DNA of 64,000 bases from Brachybacterium muris. GTDB taxonomy: Bacteria > Actinomycetota > Actinomycetes > Actinomycetales > Dermabacteraceae. Under the pieces are notes generated by a model. It saw nothing but the letters and a program-made list of their open reading frames with translations. It was not told the origin of the DNA and made no database searches. Positions 43,645-53,400 of this stretch are shown one piece after another (position 1 is the first letter of the stretch; each line of letters opens with the position of its first letter). Position numbers and translations under genes: made by a program. The stretch covers positions 2,356,001 through 2,420,000 of the forward strand of contig NZ_JAFBCB010000001.1 of the NCBI RefSeq assembly GCF_016907455.1. Reading direction: 5' to 3'.

Positions 43645-45509
43645 GAGTCCCTCTCCACGGTCATGGACCGATCACCGAGGGTGAGTGAAGCTCCCTCCGG
43701 CAGGACGGTCGGGGTGTCCGGGACCAGGCTCTCGCGAGAGCCGTCGGCCCTCACTATTGCCGAGCCGTTGGTCGATCCCAGGTCTGTGACCGTGATGTCC
43801 GTGCCTGTCCCGTCCAGGCGCAGGTGGGTCTTGGACATGGATCGGGTCTCGTCCTTGAGGACGAATTGGACCTCGCCGTCGCCTGTGGCGGGGTTGCGGC
43901 CGATCACGACCGGGCTGCTGACCACTCGCTCCGTCCCGTCGTCGGCGCGCAGGGTGACCTTCGGGATCCTGGGGGCGACGGCGGAGACGCGGGTCTGCTC
44001 CAGATCCCCCAGGTCCTCCGACTCCGAGAGGACCACCCGGGTCTGCTCGTCGATGTCGCCACCGTCCCAGGCATCGGCCGTCTGCTCCGGCGGTACCTGC
44101 TGGGGAGCGTCGGTCGGGGCTGGGGAAGGCGCCTGCCACTGCTGCTGAGCGGGTGCGTCCTGCGCCGGCGCCTGCCACTGCTGATCCTGGGCAGGGGGAG
44201 CCCACTGCTGGGGCGGCTGCTGGATCGGGTCGGACTGCTCAGGTGCAGGGGCCTGCCACTGCTGCGGTGCCTGCCCCGGTGGGGCGGGTGCATCCCATTG
44301 CTGCGGCGCCGGCGACGGCTGCGCATCCGGCTGCGGGGCCGGAACCCCCCAGTCCTGCCCAACTGCGGGCGGGGGCGTGAGGTCGGGGATCTCGGGTGGG
44401 GCCCACCCGGTATCGGCGGCCGACTGCGCGTGCTGCGGCGGCGGGGCGTACGGGCTCGGCACACCGGGACCTGCCGCCCAACTGTCCGACTGCACCGGCT
44501 CGCCCTCCGCCGCCGACGACGCGCTGGACTCCTGCTGGCCTGCCCAGGCCGCGCCGGGTGTCGCCAGCAGGTTCTCGTGGGTGGTCACGGCGACCAAGGG
44601 CGACCCCAGGTAGTGCTCGGCACTGTGACGTTCGAAGTCGTCAGGGCGCGGCTTCATGGGGTTCCGGCCGGCTTTGATGTCCACGACAACGGAATCGACA
44701 GCCCGGTCGTGGAAGCCGCGCAGCAGCTTCTTGGGGTCCAGGAAGACCGACAGGGCCATGATCAAGGAGGCAAGGCCGTACAGGAACCAGCGTCCTAGGG
44801 AGCGCAGCAGACCGATGGGTCCGCCCTCGGTCAGACGCACGGTGCGCAGCCCCAGGATCAGCTTGCCCAGGGTGAAGCCCTTGGCCCCCTGAAGCCAGAT
44901 CATCAGCACGGTGTAGGCGGTCGGCAGGGCCACCCCCACACCTACCAGGACCGAGGCGAGCACGCCGACCGTGTCCTGGGTGATGGCGAGCACGAGTCCG
45001 ATGGTCAGAGGGACCAGCAGCACGGTGGCGATCACGCCATCCACCAGAGCGGCCAGGAAGCGCTTCAGCGGGCTCGCGGGTGTGCACCCGTCCAGCGGCG
45101 GCGCCATCTCCATCGCCCCCGAGGAGGCAGAGGGCCCGTCGACAGCGGAGGAGCCGGTCGCGGACGGCGCCCCGGATGCGGAGCCCTGCCCTGGTGCCTT
45201 CGTTGGAGGCTGAGTGACCATCATCTGATCGTACTGTTCCTGAGGTCGCAGTGCCGTCGCGCCCGGCGTCTTCGGCTGCAGGGCATCTTGGGAGATCAGC
45301 TCGATACCGTCCTGGTCGGGAACGGCTTCCTCCTCCGTGCCGAGGTCGCGGGATCGTGCACGAGGGGCCTGCGCCCACGCCCCTGGCGCATCGGTGGCGC
45401 GACGCTCGTACGGAGACTCCTGGTAGCGCGCGCCGCACTCCCCGCAGATCGCCGCTCCTTGCGACAGGAGGGTTCCGCACGTGCTGCAGTACCGCGTCTG
45501 GCTCATCAT
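43641..45509 (-). CDS. Zinc-ribbon / RDD membrane / FHA protein
   Basis: 622-aa protein with three parts. N-terminal zinc ribbon CSTCGTLLSQGAAICGECG; an RDD membrane domain (KRFLAALVDGVIATVLLVPL, GFTLGKLILGLRTVR, HDRAVDSVVVD) with three to four helices; a Pro/Gln-rich linker of about 190 residues; a C-terminal FHA domain (VIGRNPATGDGE, SMSKTHLRL, GSTNGS). The FHA would face the cytoplasm. It may anchor phosphorylated partners at the membrane. Overlaps both neighbours by 4 nt. Confidence 0.85.
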   Translation of the reverse strand: MMSQTRYCSTCGTLLSQGAAICGECGARYQESPYERRATDAPGAWAQAPRARSRDLGTEEEAVPDQDGIELISQDALQPKTPGATALRPQEQYDQMMVTQPPTKAPGQGSASGAPSATGSSAVDGPSASSGAMEMAPPLDGCTPASPLKRFLAALVDGVIATVLLVPLTIGLVLAITQDTVGVLASVLVGVGVALPTAYTVLMIWLQGAKGFTLGKLILGLRTVRLTEGGPIGLLRSLGRWFLYGLASLIMALSVFLDPKKLLRGFHDRAVDSVVVDIKAGRNPMKPRPDDFERHSAEHYLGSPLVAVTTHENLLATPGAAWAGQQESSASSAAEGEPVQSDSWAAGPGVPSPYAPPPQHAQSAADTGWAPPEIPDLTPPPAVGQDWGVPAPQPDAQPSPAPQQWDAPAPPGQAPQQWQAPAPEQSDPIQQPPQQWAPPAQDQQWQAPAQDAPAQQQWQAPSPAPTDAPQQVPPEQTADAWDGGDIDEQTRVVLSESEDLGDLEQTRVSAVAPRIPKVTLRADDGTERVVSSPVVIGRNPATGDGEVQFVLKDETRSMSKTHLRLDGTGTDITVTDLGSTNGSAIVRADGSRESLVPDTPTVLPEGASLTLGDRSMTVERDS

Positions 45510-48028
45510 GACCTGCCCTTCTTCGTCACTGCCCGCGCTTTGCCGGAACTTCCCACCGGGGACCGCCGATGCCTCATCGTCCGGGCCCGACGCTCGGCCT
45601 GCGCTCGGTTCCGAGCCACTGTGCGGAGCCGGCGCTTCTGATCGCGCTTATCGGCCGCGCGGCGCCGGAACGATCGCAGGGAGAACAGTGCACGCACCCG
45701 ACGGTGCCACGGCACGGAGGCGGTCATGGTACGCCGTGCATCCTTGACCTGGGCCCAGTACTCGTCCACGACGCCCTGGGGAAGATCATCCGGGCCGAAC
45801 ACCGCCCGGTCTGCCCTGCCTGCCAGGAGTGCGGCCCCCATACCGGGGACCTCGGCATCCAGCAGCGCGGCGGTCTCGGACCGGGTGCGGATCGGATCGG
45901 GCCTGCGCCCCATGTCGGCCATGAGGTCCAGGATCTCCTGCCACCCGCCGTCGATGCGATCGGGCAGCACTCCCCTGGTGCGCCGACGCTTGCGCCGCAG
46001 CACCTTCGCGATGACGATGGCGGCAAGGGTCGCGATCAGGAGCAGCACCGGGATCGAGGCAAGCCCCACGTACACCAGCCAGCTCGAGGTCTCCTCGGGC
46101 TCCGGCTCGGGCTCCGGGATGTCCTCACTCGTCGCGCCGGGCGGCGGCGACGGCGGTTCAGCAGGCGGGGGCGGGGGCTGTGCCACCTGCGGACGGGGCT
46201 CCTCCACCTCCGTGGGCTTGGGCTGGGTGGGATCCTGGTCGTCGTCCGGTGCGGGATCGAAACGGACCCAGCCGATGCCCTCGAAGGCGACCTCCACCCA
46301 GGCGGTGACGTTGTCACCGGTGATGGAGACCGTCCCCTCGGCCCCTTCGGGGACCTCGAAGCCCATCACCACTCGAGCCGGGATGTCGATCTCCCTGGCC
46401 ATCACCGCGGTGAGGACGGCGAACTGCTCCTCGTCCCCGATCTTTCCGGTGGGCGCGGCGTCGGCCTGTTCCTTGTCGAAGCCGACCTCCTGCAGCATCG
46501 CCCACATCCGGCTGTAGCCGTGACCGGACAGAGAGGCGGTCTCGTCATCGATGCCGTGCGTGTAGAACGCATCGGTCTTGATCATCCGGGAGAGGTTCTG
46601 GAACTTGTCCCAGTCGGATTCGGGGGCAGCGGCCCACTCCTCGGCGAACTGGGCGAACTCCGGGCCCACCCTGTCGTTCGGCACGAGCGGGATATCGGCG
46701 AACCGTGCGGTGCGCTGCTGTTCGGGGGTGATGTGGGTGTACGGCTCGTACGAGAGCTTGTAGCTGTCGCCCGGTCGCAGACCGGTGGCGTTCACCGCGG
46801 TCTGGGACTTCTCGTTGAGGTACAGGTTCTCCGCCAGGGCGCCGGCGCGGTCGACGGGGAGATCGCCGAGGTCGATCCGGTTGGTGCGCTCACCGAGGGT
46901 GGGCATCCACACTCCGGTGTACTCGCCGATCGTGATGGTGGAGGTGCGCTGGTTCTCCCCGCCCTCGTGCAGGTCCACGCCATATGCGGTGCGCAGGAAC
47001 GCCCCGGAGGGGTCATCCTTCTTCTGGGTGCCGGCCACGTTGTACACCTGCAGGTCGTACTGGTCCATGGTGGCCAGGCGTACCTTCTCTCCCCCGCTGA
47101 CCCCGGTGATGGTGAAGAGCTCGGTGGCGCGCTGGTTCTTGATGTAGCCGCGGAACTCGGTCAGCGGGGAGACGTACTCGCGCGGGTCGAATGGCGGGGG
47201 GATCTCGTCGCGCACCGCGTAGCGGATGGTCCCCGCGGGCGGGTCCAGCAGTGACTGCGCACCGATCGCGATGCCGGAGGAGAGCGCCATGATCAGGGCG
47301 CCACCGATCACCCTGCGCCGCAGCACCGGGTTCTTCCAGGACCCCGGGCGCACTGTGTCGGAGATGATCGTGGAGCGGGCGCTGTCCAGACGGTCGCTCT
47401 CGAAGCGCCAGGTGAGCCAGCCGATGGAGAGCACGGCGAACAGCACACCGCGCACCACCGGCAGGGTGGCCTGGTTGGTGCCGAACACCACGCTGACCAG
47501 CAGAAGCCCGAGCGGGAACAGCCACGCGAGCACATAGAAACGGGTGCGCATCACGATCGTCATCGCGAACAGCACCAGCAGCAGCGTGCTGATCCACACC
47601 ACAGCCAGCACGCCTTGGGCGGTCCCCACCGGAGGAGCGATCGTGAGCGTGGACATCCACGCGGTCACCGGGGCGAACAGCAGCTCCTTCAACGAGCCCA
47701 GTGTGGGGACGATCCCCCACAGCGCGCGCGTGGGGGCCGCGAACATCGAGCCGAACAAGAAGTAAACCAGCAGCAGCGCGGGGGTGGTGCGCAGCGGTCC
47801 CCAGCGGAACCGGGCGGCGATCAGCGCCACCAGCGTTGCCAGCGCCAGGGCCATCACTCCGGTGAGCAGGTACTGGACGCCGCCGTACACCGTCTGGAAG
47901 CCGATCAGCGCGAGCACGAACAGCGCGGCCAGCACCAGGACATCCACCGCTCGGCGCCCGTTGGAGACGGACGAGAAGTATGTGGGCCCGGTGTCCCGCT
48001 TCTTCGCCTTCGAGGCTGCGGCGTTCAT
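45506..48028 (-). CDS. Transglutaminase-like membrane protein, catalytic Cys and His missing
   Basis: 840-aa TgpA-like membrane protein. Several N-terminal helices, a large extracytoplasmic part with a transglutaminase-core fold, a Pro-rich stretch, one more helix (VGLASIPVLLLIATLAAIVI) and a basic cytoplasmic tail. In active members the core reads G-x-C-x-QF and D-A-H-A-W. Here it reads GDEEQFAVLTAVMAR near residue 529 and GDNVTAWVEV near 573, so Glu replaces Cys and Thr replaces His; FDPAP remains. It probably acts as a binding or scaffold domain. Equivalent to tgm of the PFNA-type cluster. Overlaps DUF58 by 4 nt. Confidence 0.88.
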   Translation of the reverse strand: MNAAASKAKKRDTGPTYFSSVSNGRRAVDVLVLAALFVLALIGFQTVYGGVQYLLTGVMALALATLVALIAARFRWGPLRTTPALLLVYFLFGSMFAAPTRALWGIVPTLGSLKELLFAPVTAWMSTLTIAPPVGTAQGVLAVVWISTLLLVLFAMTIVMRTRFYVLAWLFPLGLLLVSVVFGTNQATLPVVRGVLFAVLSIGWLTWRFESDRLDSARSTIISDTVRPGSWKNPVLRRRVIGGALIMALSSGIAIGAQSLLDPPAGTIRYAVRDEIPPPFDPREYVSPLTEFRGYIKNQRATELFTITGVSGGEKVRLATMDQYDLQVYNVAGTQKKDDPSGAFLRTAYGVDLHEGGENQRTSTITIGEYTGVWMPTLGERTNRIDLGDLPVDRAGALAENLYLNEKSQTAVNATGLRPGDSYKLSYEPYTHITPEQQRTARFADIPLVPNDRVGPEFAQFAEEWAAAPESDWDKFQNLSRMIKTDAFYTHGIDDETASLSGHGYSRMWAMLQEVGFDKEQADAAPTGKIGDEEQFAVLTAVMAREIDIPARVVMGFEVPEGAEGTVSITGDNVTAWVEVAFEGIGWVRFDPAPDDDQDPTQPKPTEVEEPRPQVAQPPPPPAEPPSPPPGATSEDIPEPEPEPEETSSWLVYVGLASIPVLLLIATLAAIVIAKVLRRKRRRTRGVLPDRIDGGWQEILDLMADMGRRPDPIRTRSETAALLDAEVPGMGAALLAGRADRAVFGPDDLPQGVVDEYWAQVKDARRTMTASVPWHRRVRALFSLRSFRRRAADKRDQKRRLRTVARNRAQAERRARTMRHRRSPVGSSGKARAVTKKGRS

Positions 48029-49434
48029 CGACCCACCGCCCGAAGAGCCTTCGGCAGCGCCTCGAGATCGCCCAGCGTCACCACGTCCAGCCCTCCGATC
48101 GCGCTTCGGCGCACCTCGGCTTTGTCCACGCAGCGGATCGCGACGGCCAGCACGCCAAGAGGCAGCTGGTTCGCGGCGGAGTTCAGCTCGCGGGCCGTGG
48201 TGTGCGACCCGACCACCATCATCACCGCTGAGGCGTTGGGGGCCAGGTCGGCCGCCTGCTGCCCCAGCTCATGCAGTGAATAGCGTTCCTGCAACTGCTC
48301 CAGCACCGTGTAATCATCCATCATCACGCGGAAGGTGTTCGTACGCTGCAGGGCATCGAAGCTGAACGGGGTCAGCTCCTTCTCCTCGCGCATGGTCTGC
48401 GCAGAGATCGAGGCGGCGGCGGAGACGGCCAGTTCGAACTCGTCCTCGCTCGCGTAGTGATCAGCGAGGTTGTCCAGTGCCACCACCACGTGGGAACGGC
48501 GGGTCTCCTCGAACTGTCGCACCATGAGCTTGCCCGTGCGAGCGGTGGTGCGCCAGTGCACGTGCCGACGGTCGTCACCGGGGGTGTAGTCCCGCAGTGC
48601 ATGGAAGGCGATGTCCGAACTGGACAGGTCGGAGGACGGGGTTCCCTCCAGGTCGCGCAGGTATCCACTGGCTGCCTCGTCCAGCCGCACCGTGCGGGGG
48701 TGCACGTACAGCTCCTGGGACTTGGCCCAGGTGACCTGACGCCGCATCAGCGACAGCGGGTCGTCGCGGACCGAGCGCACGGGCCCGACCACAAGAACAG
48801 CACGACGCCTGGTCGGTACGGCGAACAGCTCCTCATGGGACTGCTCCGCCGCCAGACGCGGCACCATGAACTGCGCGGTAGCAGCGCCCACGGCGAGCTC
48901 GATACGCGAGGGCAGGATGACCCGCTGGGTGGGGTTGGCGACCTCCACGCGGCCCACCGCACGGGTGCCCACCACCACGCGGTGGGTCTGCAGATCCAGC
49001 GTGACCTTGTACGAGGTGCGCCCCAGCACGAACAGGGCTGCGATGACCAGCGGCAGGGTGAGCGCCAGGGCGATCACGTTCAGCTCGGTGATCTTGAAGA
49101 TCAGGCCCAGTGTCCAGCAGGCCAGGGCCACGCCCAGGACGGCCCACCCGATCGGCGAGATCACGTCGATCACGGGATGGATGCGCCGCATCCAGACCTC
49201 AGCCATGCGCTCGCGCAGGCTGACGGGCTTCTGCGCCGCCGAGGCGGAGGGCTGCGTGGCGTCCGCACCAGCCGCCCTCTCGCCCGATGCTGCTGCGCCG
49301 GTGGACGCGAGCCGCTTCTGCCTCCGGGCGAGGGCGCGGGCATCAGCACGCTCGCGCTTCCGGGCGGCCTTGGCGGCCCGGCGGGCGGCCTTCGCGTCGG
49401 CCGTGTTGCTGGGGAGAGGGGTCTCGACGTTCAT
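48025..49434 (-). CDS. DUF58 domain membrane protein
   Basis: 469-aa protein. A highly basic/Ala-rich leader of ~90 residues, two membrane helices (GWAVLGVALACWTLGLIF; NVIALALTLPLVIAALFVLG), then the DUF58 domain with the hallmark RDYTPGDDRRHVHWRTTART and a vWA-like remainder (VVVALDNLADHY). DUF58 proteins usually work with a MoxR ATPase encoded just upstream, as here. ATG at 49434 is chosen for the ATGA overlap with moxR; the frame continues upstream inside moxR without similarity. Confidence 0.9.
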   Translation of the reverse strand: MNVETPLPSNTADAKAARRAAKAARKRERADARALARRQKRLASTGAAASGERAAGADATQPSASAAQKPVSLRERMAEVWMRRIHPVIDVISPIGWAVLGVALACWTLGLIFKITELNVIALALTLPLVIAALFVLGRTSYKVTLDLQTHRVVVGTRAVGRVEVANPTQRVILPSRIELAVGAATAQFMVPRLAAEQSHEELFAVPTRRRAVLVVGPVRSVRDDPLSLMRRQVTWAKSQELYVHPRTVRLDEAASGYLRDLEGTPSSDLSSSDIAFHALRDYTPGDDRRHVHWRTTARTGKLMVRQFEETRRSHVVVALDNLADHYASEDEFELAVSAAASISAQTMREEKELTPFSFDALQRTNTFRVMMDDYTVLEQLQERYSLHELGQQAADLAPNASAVMMVVGSHTTARELNSAANQLPLGVLAVAIRCVDKAEVRRSAIGGLDVVTLGDLEALPKALRAVGR

Positions 49435-50405
49435 GCCGTCTGCTGTCGGGCCTGGGGAGGCGCCACCTCGCTGAGGATCTTGTCCATCACGGTCTTGGCG
49501 GTGGTGCCGGCGAACTCCGCTTCGGGATCGAGCACGAAGCGGTGCAGCCACACCACGTCCACCAGTTCCTTGACGTCGTCCGGGATCACGTAGTGACGAC
49601 CGTGGACCGCGGCCCACACCTTCACGGCGCGCATCAGGGCGAGCGCGCCGCGGATGGAGACACCTACGCGCACCTCGGGCGCCAGGCGGGTCTCCTCCAT
49701 CAGCCGGGACACGTACTCCAGCACGGCGGGGTCCACGTGCACGGTGGAGGCCAGCTGGGTCATGTCATTGACGGCCTGCAGGGAGATGCGCGGGCTGAGC
49801 TGGCGGCTGCGGTCACGCAGCGCGGAGCCCTGGAGGATCTGCACGCTGGAAGCGTGGTCGGGGTAACCGAGCGAGGTCTTCATCAGGAAGCGGTCCAGCT
49901 GCGCCTCGGGCAGGCGGTACGTGCCGGCCTGCTCGATGGGGTTCTGGGTGGCGATCACCATGAAGGGGTTCCCCACCTCATGGGTGACTCCGTCCACGGT
50001 GACGCGCCCCTCCTCCATCACCTCGAGCATCGCCGACTGGGTCTTCGGCGAGGCGCGGTTGATCTCGTCGGCCAGCACCACGTTGGCGAACACGGGGCCC
50101 TTGTGGAACTCGAAGGACTTCGTGTTCTGGTCGTAGATCGTCACGCCGGTGACGTCGGAGGGCAGCAGGTCCGGGGTGAACTGGATGCGGGTGCTGGTTC
50201 CCTGCACCGTGGCCGCGATCGAGCGTGCGAGCGACGTCTTGCCGGTGCCGGGGGCGTCCTCCAGCAGCACGTGACCGGGGGCCATCATCGCCGTGAGGAC
50301 CAGGCGCACCACGTTGTTCTTGCCCAGGACGGCCTGGCCGACGCTCTGGACCAGCTTGTCGAAGGTATCGGCGAACCATCGGGCCTGTTCGGGGGTCATG
50401 CTCAT
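49431..50405 (-). CDS. MoxR-family AAA+ ATPase
   Basis: 324-aa AAA+ chaperone ATPase of the MoxR class. Walker A is EDAPGTGKTSLARSIA and Walker B is VVLADEINRASPKTQSAMLE; MEEGRVTVDG and PFMVIATQNPIEQAGTYRLP are also MoxR hallmarks. It likely assembles or remodels the DUF58/vWA partner encoded next. AGGAAAG lies upstream of the ATG. It is 87 bp downstream of the giant Ig/FN3 gene. Confidence 0.94.
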   Translation of the reverse strand: MSMTPEQARWFADTFDKLVQSVGQAVLGKNNVVRLVLTAMMAPGHVLLEDAPGTGKTSLARSIAATVQGTSTRIQFTPDLLPSDVTGVTIYDQNTKSFEFHKGPVFANVVLADEINRASPKTQSAMLEVMEEGRVTVDGVTHEVGNPFMVIATQNPIEQAGTYRLPEAQLDRFLMKTSLGYPDHASSVQILQGSALRDRSRQLSPRISLQAVNDMTQLASTVHVDPAVLEYVSRLMEETRLAPEVRVGVSIRGALALMRAVKVWAAVHGRHYVIPDDVKELVDVVWLHRFVLDPEAEFAGTTAKTVMDKILSEVAPPQARQQTA

Positions 50406-50492
50406 GGGCTATGTCTTTCCTCGAGCTGGTAGTGGGGTACGAGGCCGGCGAATGACTACGGCACGGGGCTGAGTAGTCGCGCACGGCGACGG

Positions 50493-53400
50493 TCAGTCCG
50501 GACTGTAGTACCGGCCTACTTCCTTTTGGCCGTTCGACCCATGGCTCACGTACACCACATTGGGGTTCCCCGTGTCTGCCCAGTGGCCGTAGAAGCGCGT
50601 CGGCGTCGTCGCGCGACCGTCAGCCCCTGCATTCAGATCGAAGGAGGCCCACTCACGGAACTGTCCATTGGGGTGGACGTTCTTGTAGACCACCGTGTAA
50701 GTCTGGCCTGGTTGGAGGTTCTGAAGGGTGATCGTGAAGTAGTAGCAGTTGTCGGAGCTGCACCCACTGGTCCCCGGAGGAACCTTCCCGCCCCAGTTGG
50801 GACCGCCCCCGGCCACCTGCGGATCCGGCGGGGTGTACGTGGAGGCCTTCCCGGTGGCCGAGCGCTCCTCGCTGTACATCTCGCGACCGCTCTTGGAGAC
50901 CGTGCGAACTCGAACATCGATCTTCCGGGACTCCCCGGAGCCGAGCTTCTCCTCCCGGGTGTAGGAGGTGTTCCTGGCGTTCTCCCAGCCGCCTCCGTCC
51001 ACACGGTACTGCAGGGTCTTACCGCCGGCGCCGCCGTCGCTGCCGTTGGCGGTCATGGTGAAGGTGACCGGACAGGTGTTCGCATCGGTGCAGGGCGAGC
51101 TCTTCGTGCTGATCACCGGGGGATCCGGCTTCGTGTAGGGCTTCACCGAGTTGGAGGCCTTGGAGACCTTGCTCTCGCCGCCCTTGAATCGGTTCCGGGC
51201 CTGGACCTGGAAGGCGTACGAGGTGCCATTGTCGAGCCCTGTGACCTCCAGTGATGTGGCCGGGGCCTTGACCTCGCGTCGGCCACCACCGCTCCAGGTG
51301 ACGACGTACTCCTCGATCCGCGTGCCGTTGCCCGTGGCAGCGTCCCAGGTGACGGTCGCCCGACCATTGGGACCATTGCCGGCCCCCTCGTCGGGCATGG
51401 ACGCCTGCACACCGGTGGGTGCCGCAGGAACCGCCCACGGGGTGACCGGGTTGGAGGGCGCGGAGGCCTTGACTCCCTCCCCCACCGAGTTCACACCCGT
51501 GTAGGTGAAGGTGAACTCGGTGTCCTGGTCCAGGCCCCGGAACGTGTGCGACCGGGTGGAGGCGTTCACGGTGGCGGAGACTCCGTTGGATGCACGGACG
51601 ATGTACTCGGTGATCGGTTCGCCGTTGGCCTCAGCGGTGGTCATGGCCGGCCAGGTCACCTTCACACCACCGCCCAGAGGATTGTTCACGCGTTCTGCGG
51701 TGATGGCTCCGGCGGGCTTGCCGGGCCGGCCGGCCGGGTGCTCGGCCACGGACCAACTCGACCACTCCGAGGGCTCCGGCGCCAGATTGTGGGCACGCAC
51801 GCGGTACTTGTAGTCGGTGCCATTGCTCAGGCCCTCCCACACGTGCTGCGTGACCCCGCCCTCGAAGTTCTTCTCCGTGAGCTCGCCTGTGACGGTGTTC
51901 TGCATCTGCAGGTCGTACCGCTGGATGGCGGAACCGCGGTTGGCGGGCGCCGCCCAGGTCACGGTGAGGCTGGTGTCCCCGCGCGTCGCCGACGGCGGGC
52001 CGGGAGCCTCCGGGCGCACATCGGGCCGCGCCGGCGCCGAGGGGGCCGAGGGTTCGGACTCCCCCACCTCGTTGATGGAGATCACCTGGAAGGTGTACTC
52101 CACATCGTTGGTCAGCCCCGTGATGGTGCACGAGGTCGAGGGGCAGTCCTGCGATACAGCGGGGCCGGAGGCCGTGGTCACGCGGTAACCGGTGATCGGG
52201 GCACCGTTGTCGTCACCTCCGGTGAAGTTGAGGTCCACCATCCCGTCACCCACCTCGGCGACGCGGGGCGCCAACGGCGCATCCGGCTTCCCGCGCACAG
52301 TCACCTGGATCTCCCCGGGGACATCACGGTCGGGGTCCTCGGTGTCGTCGCGCACGGTGTAGACGACGGTGAGGATGCCGTTGAAGTCGGCGGCAGGGGT
52401 GATCACCACGTTCTCACCCTCGACCGCGACCTCAGCGGTGCCGCTGGTGGCGACGGCGTTGGTGATCGTCCTGTTGCCACCCGGGAACGGGTTGGAGTCG
52501 TTGGCGAGCACAGGTACCGAGTCCGTGGTCCCGGCATCGATCACGGCGGTGTCCAGCACGGTCGTCAGCAGGGGCCGACTGGACCCGCCCACGGTGATCT
52601 GGACGGTGGCCTCGACCGGATCGTTCGTGCCGTCGGTGACGGTGACCGGCACCGAGATGATGGTTCCCTTCGTCGCCTGCGGAGTGGCCTGCGCCGTCAC
52701 CGAGGTGCCGTCCAACCCGATCGTCACCTCCGGGTCCTCGGTGTACGCGCCGAGGGCGAAGGTCAGTTCATCGTCCTCAGGGTCCGACGCGGAGGCGGCC
52801 AGGTCCACCGAGGTCTGCGGGCCGCCCTGCTCCACCTCCATCAGTGCACCCTGCAGGGTGGGGGGCAGGTTCTCGTCCTCGGCGGCCACCTCGACCGGGA
52901 TCGCGAGGGTCGCGGTTGCGGCCATCGGATCCCCCACCTCGCCGTCGGTGACCTCCACGGAGATCGTGTCCGGACCCGAGAAGTCCTCTGCTGCTCGGTA
53001 CAGGAGGGTGGACTCGTCCTGGACCAGCTGGGTGCCGTCGGTGCCCCGGGCGACGACCAGATCCGGGTCGGTCACCCTCGCAGACTCGGCGCCCGGCCGA
53101 ACCCTGATGTTCTGAGGATCGGAGAGGTCGATGGTCGTCTCGCTGCCGGCCTGGACCTGGATGGTCTCCCCCACCCACACCGGTGCCTGCTTGGCGCGGC
53201 CCGGCACCCAGATGTACCCGTTGGAGGTGCGATCGTCCGCGTCCTGGATCTCATAGCGGTACCGCTGCTGCTCATCCTGCGGGGTGACACGGACGATGCC
53301 GCCCTCGACGATCTCCACGCCCTCGGGGCTGCCCTCGAGGGTGACGGTGAGGTTGGCCGTGCTGCCATCGGGGTCGGAGTCGTTGGCCAGCACGTCCACC

